Below, piece by piece: positions 8,523-18,300 of a stretch of DNA of 45,914 nucleotides. This DNA comes from JAUILA01 sp964563925 (GTDB taxonomy: Bacteria > Bacteroidota > Bacteroidia > Cytophagales > Cyclobacteriaceae). Where the stretch lies: NCBI GenBank assembly GCA_964563925.1, contig CAZLZD010000034.1, positions 1 through 45,914 of the forward strand, read 5' to 3'. The position numbers and the translations under genes were made by a program. The notes below the pieces were generated by a model. The model saw only the letters and a program-made list of their open reading frames with translations. It searched no databases and was not told where the DNA came from. Positions within the stretch are counted from its first letter, which is position 1, and each line of letters starts with the position of its first letter.

Positions 8523-9247
8523 AGGTTTCGCGGTATGCATGGATGATACTGGCTTTTCTCGCCCAACTCACTGTGCCTGAGCAGGAGAAAAGCTGGAAGA
8601 TCATGGCGGTGGGTGATTCGATCACGCAGGGAGGAAAGACCACCCAGCCGGAATATACCTACCGGCTGCCCTTGCAGATGATGCTCACGAAAGGAAATAT
8701 TCCCTTTGATTTTATAGGAAGCCGACAGGCGGGCCTTCATCAGGAAGCTGAGTGGCCTGATGTCGCTGATAATACGCCATTTGACCCGGACCATGAAGGT
8801 TATTATGGGAAAAAGACCGCATACGTGGTTTCTGAGGTCATTTCCAACTGGGAGGTTCATGGTGAAATCCCGGATTTGGTTCTGGTTCACCTGGGAACCA
8901 ATGATCAGAAATCCGAATCGATCCATGAGGATATTTACTTGCCATTAAGACGGTTTATTCTTTTTTTGCGGGAGAATAACCCGCGGGTTATCGTATTGCT
9001 CGGACATTTGAATTTTTCCGGTGGAGACAGGATAGAGGCAATCCGGTCAACGGTGGAATCCCTCGCGGGGGAAATGAATACTGTGGAGTCGCCGGTCAGG
9101 ACGGTCCATCATTATCCCGGATGGACTGCCGACCCGGATCAGGTCTACACGGATACATTTGACTGGGCACACCCCAACCTGAAAGGGCAGGAGAAAATGG
9201 CCAGGACCTGGTTTGAAGTTATGAAAGAATACCTCATTGAAAAATAA
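8519..9247 (+). CDS. SGNH/GDSL-family carbohydrate esterase
   Basis: This is a 242-residue exported hydrolase with a short hydrophobic N-terminus (residues 5-19). The SGNH blocks are present: GDSITQGG with nucleophile S34, GTND near residues 125-128, and DWAHPN near 214-219 carrying the Asp/His pair. These enzymes remove acetyl or other acyl groups from plant and algal polysaccharides; this one resembles CE3-like acetyl-xylan esterases in its GDSITQG...EYTYRLPL opening. ATGA overlap with the upstream gene, and its last 11 bases overlap the next esterase. Two esterases in tandem of different folds suggest that the target glycan is O-acylated at more than one position. The acyl group and sugar are not determined. 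Confidence 0.87.
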   Translation: MKVSRYAWMILAFLAQLTVPEQEKSWKIMAVGDSITQGGKTTQPEYTYRLPLQMMLTKGNIPFDFIGSRQAGLHQEAEWPDVADNTPFDPDHEGYYGKKTAYVVSEVISNWEVHGEIPDLVLVHLGTNDQKSESIHEDIYLPLRRFILFLRENNPRVIVLLGHLNFSGGDRIEAIRSTVESLAGEMNTVESPVRTVHHYPGWTADPDQVYTDTFDWAHPNLKGQEKMARTWFEVMKEYLIEK

Positions 9248-10151
9248 CGGACATTTCATTCCCCTCTGCATTTTCCTGCTGACTGCAATCACGCTTCGGG
9301 CCCAGGAAGAATATCCCCTGTACCAGGATTCCATACCAAATAATACAGCGACCATTAACTACGAAATTCAGGAGACCGGTGATGACGGTAAGTTCCGGAT
9401 ACGCAATGTCACCGTTCCCACGCTAACTGCCTACCTGCCGGATCCAGATAGATATACAGGCAAGTCAGTGATCATTTGCCCGGGCGGGGGATACTATCTG
9501 CTGGCAACCGGGCATGAGGGTACCGAGGTGGCGCGTGCCCTTCAGGAGCAGGGGATTGCGGCGTTTGTATTGAAATACCGGCTGCCCAGGGATTCCACGA
9601 TGCGCGATAAACGAATCGGACCGCTACAGGACGCTCAAAAATCCATTCAATGGGTGCGGGAAAATGCGGAGCAGCTTGGGCTGGGGTCCTCACTGGTTGG
9701 GATCATGGGATTTTCGGCAGGTGGGCACCTGGCGGCAACAGCCGGTACATTATATGATCAGCCGGTTATCCCCAATCCTGAAGAAATCTCCCTGCGGCCG
9801 GATTTCATGGTTCTGGTGTATCCGGTGATAACCTCCAGGGAGGATATCCGGCACACAGGATCCTTCCGGAACCTTCTGGGGGATTCAGCCCGGACAGAAG
9901 ACCTTGAACTTTTCAGTCCGGACCTGCAGGTTAAGTCCGATACACCTCCCGCCTATTTTGTGCATGCCCGCAATGACAAGGTGAAGGTGGAGAATTCGCT
10001 TGTCTTCATGGAGAACCTCGATCGGTTTGACATTCCATTTGACTCTACCATGTATGAGTCTGGTGGTCACGGGTTCGGACTGGTTAATCCCTCAACCAAT
10101 GAAGAATGGCTTCCGGAAATGATTGCCTGGCTTGACCAGGTTTTCGAATAA
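9237..10151 (+). CDS. Alpha/beta-hydrolase acetylesterase (acetyl-xylan-esterase-like)
   Basis: This is a 304-residue exported esterase. The frame opens at TTG (9237) inside the end of the SGNH gene and gives a classic signal peptide, FIPLCIFLLTAITLRAQ. The fold is shown by the oxyanion loop PGGGYYLLA, the nucleophile elbow GFSAGGH with S160, the Asp in HARNDKVKVENS and the His in GGHGFG. This family (BD-FAE or esterase/lipase-like) removes acetyl or other ester groups from sugars. It is the last gene of the overlapping rhamnose/CAZyme operon. The next gene is 242 bp away and starts a SusCD unit. The start codon is chosen for the signal peptide; no ATG precedes it in frame. Confidence 0.86.
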   Translation: MKNNGHFIPLCIFLLTAITLRAQEEYPLYQDSIPNNTATINYEIQETGDDGKFRIRNVTVPTLTAYLPDPDRYTGKSVIICPGGGYYLLATGHEGTEVARALQEQGIAAFVLKYRLPRDSTMRDKRIGPLQDAQKSIQWVRENAEQLGLGSSLVGIMGFSAGGHLAATAGTLYDQPVIPNPEEISLRPDFMVLVYPVITSREDIRHTGSFRNLLGDSARTEDLELFSPDLQVKSDTPPAYFVHARNDKVKVENSLVFMENLDRFDIPFDSTMYESGGHGFGLVNPSTNEEWLPEMIAWLDQVFE

Positions 10152-10393
10152 TTATCAGTCTTTACTCCTTCCCGGATTCCTGAGAAAATTTCAATATTCC
10201 TGCCAGTAATCGAAAAAGCCCTTAATTTTTTTTCTTCAAACAGGCGGATTATTACACATTTTATAGCCGACCCCACAAGTGCAGGATGGATTAAATCTGA
10301 AATTTCAAAAGATTAAGCCCATGGTGGATAATGTACTTATACATTTCACCGTGTCAATTCACTCTTAATCAATATGAAATTAAACTACTTATT
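10152..10393 (+). promoter_or_regulatory. Upstream region of the first SusC/SusD pair
   Basis: This 242-bp AT-rich spacer separates the esterase gene from the first SusC gene and is the likely promoter of the second operon. I find no copy of the CGTTCCCGGGAACG palindrome that precedes the second SusC gene, no strong terminator and no obvious operator. An in-frame extension of the SusC ORF up to 10331 exists but lacks a signal peptide at its N-terminus, so it is treated as non-coding. Confidence 0.4.
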
Positions 10394-13300
10394 ATGAATC
10401 AATGTCTACAGGTTTTGACACTTTTCCTGTTTGCTGCAGGAATGATGCTGGCTCCCGGAACCGTCGGGGCACGGCATGCCAGTGAGACGCATACCGGTGA
10501 AATGCATGTACTGCAGGACCGGGTCGTTCAGGGTACGGTCACCGCTGAAGATGACGGAACCGCATTGCCCGGCGTAAATATAATTATTAAGGGCACCAGC
10601 AACGGGGTAATTACTGATGCGCAGGGTAAATTCAGTATCAGTGCTGATCAGAATGACGTGCTGGTATTTTCCTATGTAGGGTATGAATCCCAGGAAGTTA
10701 CTGTAGGTACCCAGTCAACGGTAAACATAACCCTGAAGCCGGATTTACGTTCGCTGGAAGAAGTTGTGATCATTGGTTACGGAGAGAAAAGCCGGAAGCT
10801 GATGACCGAATCCATTGGTACAGTGGATTCCGAGGCCATTAACAAGGTCCCGGTAGCCTCTGCCGACCAGGCCCTGCAGGGCCGCGTTTCCGGGGTCCAG
10901 GTAACTGCAGTCGACGGTACACCCGGGGCACCGGTAGCGATCAGGATCCGTGGTGTGGGAACTGTCGGCAATACCCAGCCGCTGTTCGTTATAGACGGGG
11001 TACCCGTAGGAAATAATACCGGTGGAAATCCGAATGGTCCTACCGTGAACCCGCTCTCCACTATCAACCCTGCCGACATTGAAAGCATATCTGTACTGAA
11101 GGATGCCTCGGCTTCTGCCGTATACGGGGTACGGGCTGCAAACGGGGTTGTTTTGATCACCACCAAACGAGGCACATCAGGGAAACCAACCGTGACCTTT
11201 GACGGGTATTATGGTGTCCAGAATATCCGTGAATTACTGGATTACAATGACACGGATGAATGGCTTTCACTCACCCAGGATGCGTACAATAACTTCAACG
11301 CGCAGAACGGTTTGCTCCCGGGCGATCCTTCCTACCGGGAACTTCATCCCGACATCCAGGAGGGAAGTCCGATCAGAAACCGGAACAACCGCCAGGCATG
11401 GCTCGATGAGGCGCTTAACAAGAATGCGCCGATCCAGAATTACAACCTGGGCATATCAGGAGGAAATGAGAATGCACGCTATTATGTGTCAGGCGGGTAT
11501 TTCAATCAGGAAGCAACGATCCAGAAATACGAACTGGAAAGATATTCTTTCAGGGTGAATGCGGATTTTAAGATTAGCGACAGGATTGAAATCGGACAGA
11601 CCTTTACGGTTTCATACCAGGAAATTTTCTCGGGTGTGAACGGCGGGGGAGATGGTTTCCTGCTGCGGAATGCTTCTACCATGCCTCCATTCTTCAATAT
11701 TTTTGAGGACCCCAACAATCCCATTCCGGGTAACCGTTACGGGTACGATGGTAATGCCGATCTTGCCGGCCTCACTATTGGAAACCAGGTTGGTATCAAC
11801 CAGATCGTTGACTCACGAGACCGCAATACCCGCTTACTGGGCAGTGTGTACGGACGAATAAAAATCATCGAAGGACTTCACTTCAAAACCTCCGTATCAC
11901 TGGATTATCTCAACAACCGTGATACAGGCTGGAGGCCTGAATACCTGGTCGCAGAGATGGGACTTAACCGTCCTGGTAACGAATCAGGAGACAGCCGCGG
12001 TGAATCAGTTACACAGGTATATACCAATACCCTGAATTTCAACCGGAACTTCGGAGACCACGGTATTGATGTGCTGGCGGGTATCGAATACCAGGAAAAC
12101 AACAGCACCAACCTAGGGGTAACTGGATATAATTTCCTCAGCACGGATCCGGATTTCTATGCCGTGGTAGGAAATGGTCGTGACGACCCTCGTGTTGGAG
12201 GCGGTGCGGGCAATAATTCGTTTGTCGGATATATTGGCCGGGTCAGCTACAACTATGCAGATAAATACTTATTTACCGGAACAGTCCGGCGGGATGGAAC
12301 CAGTGCGTTTTCCCCGGAAGACAATCGTCGCTGGGGAACGTTCCCTTCGTTCAGTGCGGCATGGCGTATCAGTGAGGAGGCATTCTTCCCTGAAGGAGAT
12401 TTTATCAGTGATCTGAAAATTCGCGGAAGCTGGGGGCAGCTTGGTAATTCCAATACCACTTCCTATCCACATATATTCAGGGTGTCTACCACACCTGACT
12501 ACGGAAGCGGGAACACGACCATTCAGGCACCGGCTCCGATCAATTTCGTAAACGAGGATGTGATCTGGGAGACGGTGGAAACCACTGACTTTGGTTTTGA
12601 TGTGGCCATGTTTGACAACAAATTTGACCTGTTATTCACCTACTATAACCGGACAACCAAGGATTTTCTCTATAACCTGCCAATTCCGGCAATTTCCGGA
12701 TTCGGAAGTACACCGGTCAACCTGGGAGAGGTAAGCAATAAGGGGGTTGAAATTGAGCTGGGATATAATCACTCCTTCAGCAACGGACTTCAGCTATCCC
12801 TCTCGGGTAACTTCAGTACGGTGAAAAACCGTCTGGAAAGCCTGGCTCCGGGAATCGAGGAATTTGTGCAGAACGGTGTATATCGTACGGCGGTGGGAGA
12901 ACCGATTGGTTACTTCTACGGATACAGAACCGATGGCCTGTGGCAGTCACAGGGTGATATCGATGCAGTCTTTACCGGGGGCTTTGTGGATGCAAGTTCA
13001 CCCCAGGGCCCAAGGCCGGGAGATGTGCGCTTCCTGGATATAAACGGGCAGGGTACAGACGGACAACAATTCTCCGGGGAGCCTGACGGACGGATCGATT
13101 TTTATGATCGAACCAACCTAGGTAAAACGATCCCGACCTACTTCTATGGGTTTAACATTGGCATGAACTTCAAGAACTTTGATTTATCCATATTCTTCCA
13201 GGGTGTGGGTGATGTACAGGTTTATAACGCAGTCCGTGCTTCTGACCTGAACCTGCAGGGAGGCGGAAGGAATATGCTGGTAGAATCCCAGGGCAGGTGG

Positions 13301-13648
13301 ACCGGTCCGGGTACCAGTAACTCCGTACCGAGGGCGATCAGTGGTGACCCCAATGACAATGACAGGTTCTCCGACCGTTTTGTGGAAGATGCAGGATTCC
13401 TGCGCCTTCGCAACATACAGCTTGGGTATAACCTGCCTACGAGCCTCTTATCCTCTGTTCCCGGGTTCCGGAGTGCACGGGTGTACGTGGCAGCTTCCAA
13501 CCTGTTTGTCATCACGGATTACTCAGGAATGGATCCTGAGGTGCTGACCTACCGATCGGGGGTTTCCAGCCAGATCGGCGCAGGTACTGACGGCGGTAAT
13601 ATGCCGCAGCCCCGTACGGTTCAACTTGGTGTCCAGTTACAATTCTAA
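10394..13648 (+). CDS. SusC/RagA-type TonB-dependent outer-membrane transporter (first PUL)
   Basis: This is a 1084-residue outer-membrane receptor that imports oligosaccharides with a SusD partner. The ATG at 10394 is chosen over the longer frame because it gives a signal peptide (LQVLTLFLFAAGMMLAPGTVGA). After it come a carboxypeptidase-regulatory-like domain (VVQGTVTAEDDGTALPGVNI, residues 44-63, to about 115), the TonB-box-like LEEVVIIGYG (121-130), a plug domain (ALQGRVSGVQV, VLKDASASAVYG, GVVLITTKRG) and a long beta-barrel ending in the typical C-terminal phenylalanine (VQLGVQLQF). The SusD gene starts 4 bp after its stop. The substrate cannot be read from sequence, but the downstream GH78 and sulfatases point to a sulfated rhamnose-containing glycan. 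Confidence 0.96.
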   Translation: MNQCLQVLTLFLFAAGMMLAPGTVGARHASETHTGEMHVLQDRVVQGTVTAEDDGTALPGVNIIIKGTSNGVITDAQGKFSISADQNDVLVFSYVGYESQEVTVGTQSTVNITLKPDLRSLEEVVIIGYGEKSRKLMTESIGTVDSEAINKVPVASADQALQGRVSGVQVTAVDGTPGAPVAIRIRGVGTVGNTQPLFVIDGVPVGNNTGGNPNGPTVNPLSTINPADIESISVLKDASASAVYGVRAANGVVLITTKRGTSGKPTVTFDGYYGVQNIRELLDYNDTDEWLSLTQDAYNNFNAQNGLLPGDPSYRELHPDIQEGSPIRNRNNRQAWLDEALNKNAPIQNYNLGISGGNENARYYVSGGYFNQEATIQKYELERYSFRVNADFKISDRIEIGQTFTVSYQEIFSGVNGGGDGFLLRNASTMPPFFNIFEDPNNPIPGNRYGYDGNADLAGLTIGNQVGINQIVDSRDRNTRLLGSVYGRIKIIEGLHFKTSVSLDYLNNRDTGWRPEYLVAEMGLNRPGNESGDSRGESVTQVYTNTLNFNRNFGDHGIDVLAGIEYQENNSTNLGVTGYNFLSTDPDFYAVVGNGRDDPRVGGGAGNNSFVGYIGRVSYNYADKYLFTGTVRRDGTSAFSPEDNRRWGTFPSFSAAWRISEEAFFPEGDFISDLKIRGSWGQLGNSNTTSYPHIFRVSTTPDYGSGNTTIQAPAPINFVNEDVIWETVETTDFGFDVAMFDNKFDLLFTYYNRTTKDFLYNLPIPAISGFGSTPVNLGEVSNKGVEIELGYNHSFSNGLQLSLSGNFSTVKNRLESLAPGIEEFVQNGVYRTAVGEPIGYFYGYRTDGLWQSQGDIDAVFTGGFVDASSPQGPRPGDVRFLDINGQGTDGQQFSGEPDGRIDFYDRTNLGKTIPTYFYGFNIGMNFKNFDLSIFFQGVGDVQVYNAVRASDLNLQGGGRNMLVESQGRWTGPGTSNSVPRAISGDPNDNDRFSDRFVEDAGFLRLRNIQLGYNLPTSLLSSVPGFRSARVYVAASNLFVITDYSGMDPEVLTYRSGVSSQIGAGTDGGNMPQPRTVQLGVQLQF

Positions 13649-13652
13649 TGCA

Positions 13653-15206
13653 ATGAAGGAAACTATGAATACTACAATAAAACGATTAAGCCTGATTGTA
13701 CTCATCACCCTCTTTGCGGGTTGTGAAGACAGTCTCGATAAGGCCCCTCTGGGAGAGCTCAATTCGCAATCCTTTTACAAATCATTTGATGATTTCGAGG
13801 CGGCCTCCCTTACTCCTTATTCTTCCATGTTGAATTTCTATTACGACCAGGGCGGCCGGGGTTATTTCAACGGCATTCTTCGTCCCGATGATGATGCACG
13901 ACATGGTGGCCAGGGAGATAATAACTTCAATGACTTTATCTGGTTGCCCAACAATGGTGATTTCAGCTGGATGTTTAACAATGCGTATGTGGGAATCATG
14001 CGGGCCAATGTGATCCTTGACCGGCTGCCCCAGGCGGAATTCGGCGAGGCCGACAAGGCAAGATTTGAAGCAGAAGCTAAATTCATGCGTGCCTATTTCT
14101 ATTTCTTCCTGGCCACCAATTGGGGAAATCCGCCCCTGATCACGGAGCTGATCACCTCCATTGAGGATACGCAGGTTCCTAACAGCCAGCCGGGTGAAGT
14201 GCTCGATTTTGTGGAGCAGGACTTGATTTTTGCCAAGCAAAACCTGCCTGACAGCTGGTCGGACAATAATGTGGGAAGGGCCACCAGCGGCGCGGCCCAG
14301 GCTCTCCTTGGAAAGACATACCTGTACCGCGAGAAATATACACAGGCAGCCACTGAATTCAACGAAATAGTCAACAGCGGCCAATACATGCTGATGGCTA
14401 ATTTCGGGGATAACTTCCGTGAAGATTCTGAAAACAATGCGGAATCCCTGTTTGAGATACAGCAGACCCGAGGTGATTTTAACCCCTGGCTGCCCGTCGA
14501 TTTCGGACTTGCCGGTAACCAGGATATCGGCCACGCCGGGACCGCCCGGGCTATCAATTTCCGCGCCGCCTGTTTTCTCGGAGAATGTGCGCCGGGAGCA
14601 AACGGACAGGGGTATGGCAATGTACACGTTACCCAGCAGCTTCAGGACGAATTTGAGGCGGACGATCCCAGGATTCCCTATACCTTCTATCGCGAGGGAG
14701 ACGACTATTTCGGAGAACCATTTGATCCTGCCTGGTCTATCACCGGTGCGACGCCGTCCAAATACCTGCTGAACTATATTCAGTACAACCAGCCCAATGC
14801 CGGTTCCAATAATGAGCGTGTCATACGTTACGCCGATGTATTGCTTATGCTGGCAGAAGCTGAATTGCTGGGGAATAATAATGTAGATCGGGCAGCCGAA
14901 CTTGTAAATATGGTGCGGAGAAGGGCTGATCCGGACGGACTGATCCTTCCTGATCGTGTTCCTCTCGACGCCGATGAGATGATGGATTTCATCATCCACG
15001 AACGCCGGGTTGAGCTGGCGCTGGAAGGACACAGGTATAATGACCTGGTAAGATGGCATAACGCCGGGATTCTGAATATTGCCACCGATGTCGAGTTTGA
15101 GACCACACTGGCAAATAACAACTGGTCGGAGACGCACCTGCTTAAACCGTACCCGCAGGGGGAACTTGACCTGAACCTGGTGCTGAATCAAAATCCTGGT
15201 TATTAA
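13653..15206 (+). CDS. SusD/RagB-type glycan-binding outer-membrane lipoprotein (first PUL)
   Basis: This is a 517-residue surface lipoprotein that caps the SusC barrel and binds glycan. The N-terminus MKETMNTTIKRLSLIVLITLFAGC places the lipid-modified Cys at residue 24. Typical SusD features follow: EDSLDKAPLGELNSQSFY, the TPR-like EAKFMRAYFYFFLATNWG and the C-terminal RRVELALEGHRYNDLVRW signature. The start at 13653 lies just after the SusC stop; the ATG at 13665 would work equally well. It is followed closely by a strong hairpin with a T tract, so its transcript may partly stop here. Function is secure at the family level; the ligand is inferred from neighbours. Confidence 0.95.
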   Translation: MKETMNTTIKRLSLIVLITLFAGCEDSLDKAPLGELNSQSFYKSFDDFEAASLTPYSSMLNFYYDQGGRGYFNGILRPDDDARHGGQGDNNFNDFIWLPNNGDFSWMFNNAYVGIMRANVILDRLPQAEFGEADKARFEAEAKFMRAYFYFFLATNWGNPPLITELITSIEDTQVPNSQPGEVLDFVEQDLIFAKQNLPDSWSDNNVGRATSGAAQALLGKTYLYREKYTQAATEFNEIVNSGQYMLMANFGDNFREDSENNAESLFEIQQTRGDFNPWLPVDFGLAGNQDIGHAGTARAINFRAACFLGECAPGANGQGYGNVHVTQQLQDEFEADDPRIPYTFYREGDDYFGEPFDPAWSITGATPSKYLLNYIQYNQPNAGSNNERVIRYADVLLMLAEAELLGNNNVDRAAELVNMVRRRADPDGLILPDRVPLDADEMMDFIIHERRVELALEGHRYNDLVRWHNAGILNIATDVEFETTLANNNWSETHLLKPYPQGELDLNLVLNQNPGY

Positions 15207-15224
15207 TTAGTAGGGTGATGTTTT

Positions 15225-15257
15225 GAAAGGGCACGAGTGCCCTTTCATTTTTTTTAT
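15225..15257 (+). terminator. Intrinsic terminator-like hairpin after first SusD
   Basis: GAAAGGGCA (15225-15233) pairs perfectly with TGCCCTTTC (15238-15246) around a four-base loop, followed by A and a run of eight T. This is a strong rho-independent terminator shape. As the downstream genes point the same way and no promoter is obvious, it may act as an attenuator that gives SusCD more transcript than the enzymes. Confidence 0.85.
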
Positions 15258-15312
15258 TCTTTCCCTCTTAACAATTTTCAGTATTTTTCTCTACCCATTA
15301 ACCACCTGATTT

Positions 15313-18300
15313 ATGAGAAAGCTACTCGCAGGTATTCTAATCACTGGCTTGTTGACAGGATGTGATTCCAAATCACCGACCCTTTTTGAAAAAATCGAAC
15401 CGTCTCAATCAGGAATACACTTTACTAATGAATTAATCCTCTCCGACTCCCTGAATGCAGCGGTATATGAATATATATACAACGGGGCAGGCGTGGCAGT
15501 AGCTGATTTCAACCGGGACGGGCTCATGGATGTCTTCTTTACCGGAAACCAGGTAAGTTCCCGCTTGTATATCAACGAGGGAGATTTTACCTTTTCGGAT
15601 ATCACCGTTGAGGCCGGACTCACCACCAGCAAATGGTGCACCGGTGTGAATGTGGTGGATATCAACCAGGACGAATGGCCCGACCTGTACGTAAGTGTGG
15701 CGGGGTATAAAGCCGGGGACATGCGCAATATGCTATTTGTCAACCAGGGGGACCTGACCTTCCGCGAAGAGGCAGAATTATACGGGCTTGATGACGATCA
15801 CTACGGTACCCACGCGGCTTTTTTCGATTATGACGGTGACAACGACCTGGATGTTTACGTGCTGAATAATGCCCTGGAGAATTATAACCGTGGTAAGCTC
15901 AGGCCCAAGGTAGTGGACGGGTCGGCCGAAAGCAATGACCAGCTCTACCGGAATAACGGCGACATGACCTTTACCAACGTCACGATGGAAGCCGGTATAC
16001 TCAAGGAGGGATGGGGCCTGGGTGTTTCCGTTTCAGATATCAATGGCGACGGATGGCCCGATATTTATGTTTCCAACGATTTCCTCTCCAATGACCTGAT
16101 GTATATAAACCAGCAGGACGGTACATTTAACGATGAGATCAATGAGTATCTGAAACATCAGACCTATAACGGAATGGGTAATGACGTGGCAGATTATAAC
16201 AACGACGGCCTGGTGGATATCATGGTCCTTGATATGCTGCCCGAGGATAATTACCGGGAGAAGATGATGTTGCTGCCCGCCAGTTACAATCAGCACCGGA
16301 TTTCCCTTGATTACGGCTATCAGCCCCAATACGTACGTAATACACTTCAGCTTAATAATGGTAATGGGAGTTTCAGTGAAATCGGTCAACTCGCCGGGGT
16401 GGCAAAAACCGACTGGAGCTGGAGTGCACTTTTTGCCGATTTTAATAATGACGGATGGAAAGACCTCTTCATCAGCAACGGATACCGGCAGGATGTAACC
16501 AACCTGGATTATATATCCTATACCCAGAAAGTGGCGGCCTTCGGAACCAGGGAAGCGAATATGCGTGACATAATTGATGAAATGCTGAAACTGGAAGGCG
16601 TTAAGATCCATAACTATGTGTATGAGAATAATAAAGACCTGACCTTTCGTGATCAGTCCGAAGCCTGGGGTCTGTCGGAACCCACTTATTCCAACGGCGC
16701 AGCCTATGCGGATTTTGATAACGACGGGGACCTCGACCTGGTCATCAATAACCTTGATCATCCGGCTTCACTCTATCGGAATACATATTCCGAAAATAAC
16801 CCGTCTAATCAATGGCTGTCGGTTAAACTGTCAGGTCCGCCCGGAAACCGGGATGCGATCGGGGCCCGGGTATATGTGTATACGGGGAGTGAAATGAATC
16901 AAATGCAGGAGAATTATTCAGGGCGCGGCTTTAAGTCCAGCATGGATCCTCGTTTGCATTTCGCATTCTCCGAAAATCAGCAACCCGACCGCATCGTGGT
17001 GGAATGGCCGGATAAATCCACCAGCACCCTTACCGACTTGCAGCTGAATTCAGAAATGATAATCCGATTTAATGAAACATCAAGAACGCCCCTGACCGTA
17101 CAAACCGTTTCTGACACAGCGTACGACCCTATACTCCGTGAGAATAATGCCCTGCTGCCATTCATGCACGAAGAAAATGACTACGCGGATTTCTACGGAC
17201 AGGTACTGGTGCCTCAGAAATACTCACAGGAAGGTCCGCCCGCAGTGGCAGGAGACCTGAATGGCGACGGACTGGATGATTTTTTCGTTGGAAGTTCAGT
17301 AGGCTTTAATGGAATAATTTTCTTCCAGAAGGCAGATGGGTCATTTGACAAACAACCATTTGCAGGGGTCAGGGAGTATCACGATACCGATGTGGAACTG
17401 GCTGATATTGATGGTGATGGTGATCCCGATCTTATCATAGCCAGTGGCGGAAACCAGTTCAGTGAAGGAGATCCTGCTTACAGGAACCGAATCTATCTGA
17501 ATGACGGGTCAGGGAATTTTTCCGAAGCCACGGACCTGCTTCCGGAAGGGGCTGAGAATACCTCGGTACTGGCGGCAGAGGATTTCGACCAGGATGGTGA
17601 TGTCGATATTTTTGTAGGTGGCAGTATCCGGCCCAATCAATATCCCCGGTCGGAAGAAAGCTATATCCTGCGCAATGAAAACGGCAAATTCAGCAGACAG
17701 ACGCTATCTGTAACCGGTTCAGGAATAATGCGCGATGCGATATGGACCGATATTGATAATGATGGTTGGAAAGATCTGATCCTGGCTTCGGAATGGGCGC
17801 CGGTTCAGGTTTTCAGAAATGACCAGGGTACACTCAGGGATATTACAGCGAAATCAGGTGTGGCTGAAGTGCTGGGATGGTGGCAGCGTATTTTTGCCGG
17901 TGATTTTGACGGGGACGGGGATACGGACCTGATCGCCGGGAATATCGGGAACAATCATACTTACAATGTGGGTCCGGAAACACCATTAACCCTTTATGTC
18001 AAGGATTTTGACCAGAACGGCACTGAAGATCCGGTCATGACCTATTATAACCAGGGACGGGAAGTCGTAAAAGTGCCCAGGGACCAGCTTATTTCACAGA
18101 TTCCGGCTATTAAAAAACGATTTCCGAAATACAAGGAATACGCCGAAGCTGATTTTGAGGGCACTTTCCTGGAGGAAGAAATCAATGACGCCCAAACACT
18201 GGTGGCGACAGAGTTTGGCTCCAGCTACTTTGAAAACCAGGGCAACGGCCGATTTATTAAAAAAGAATTCCCTGCCAGGGCCCAGTTCGCACCTTTGCTT

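Noticed and set aside
10331..10393. N-terminal extension of the first SusC frame
   Set aside because: The extra 21 residues are polar and would bury the signal peptide; the internal ATG at 10394 gives a normal export signal.
13782..15191. 469-codon open frame on the minus strand
   Set aside because: It lies entirely antisense to a clear SusD gene, has no recognisable domain and no plausible start context, so it is a by-product of the coding strand's composition.
16033..16761. 242-codon hydrophobic open frame on the minus strand
   Set aside because: Antisense to FG-GAP repeats. Its Ile/Val-rich translation comes from reverse-reading Asp/Asn-rich repeats, not from a membrane protein.
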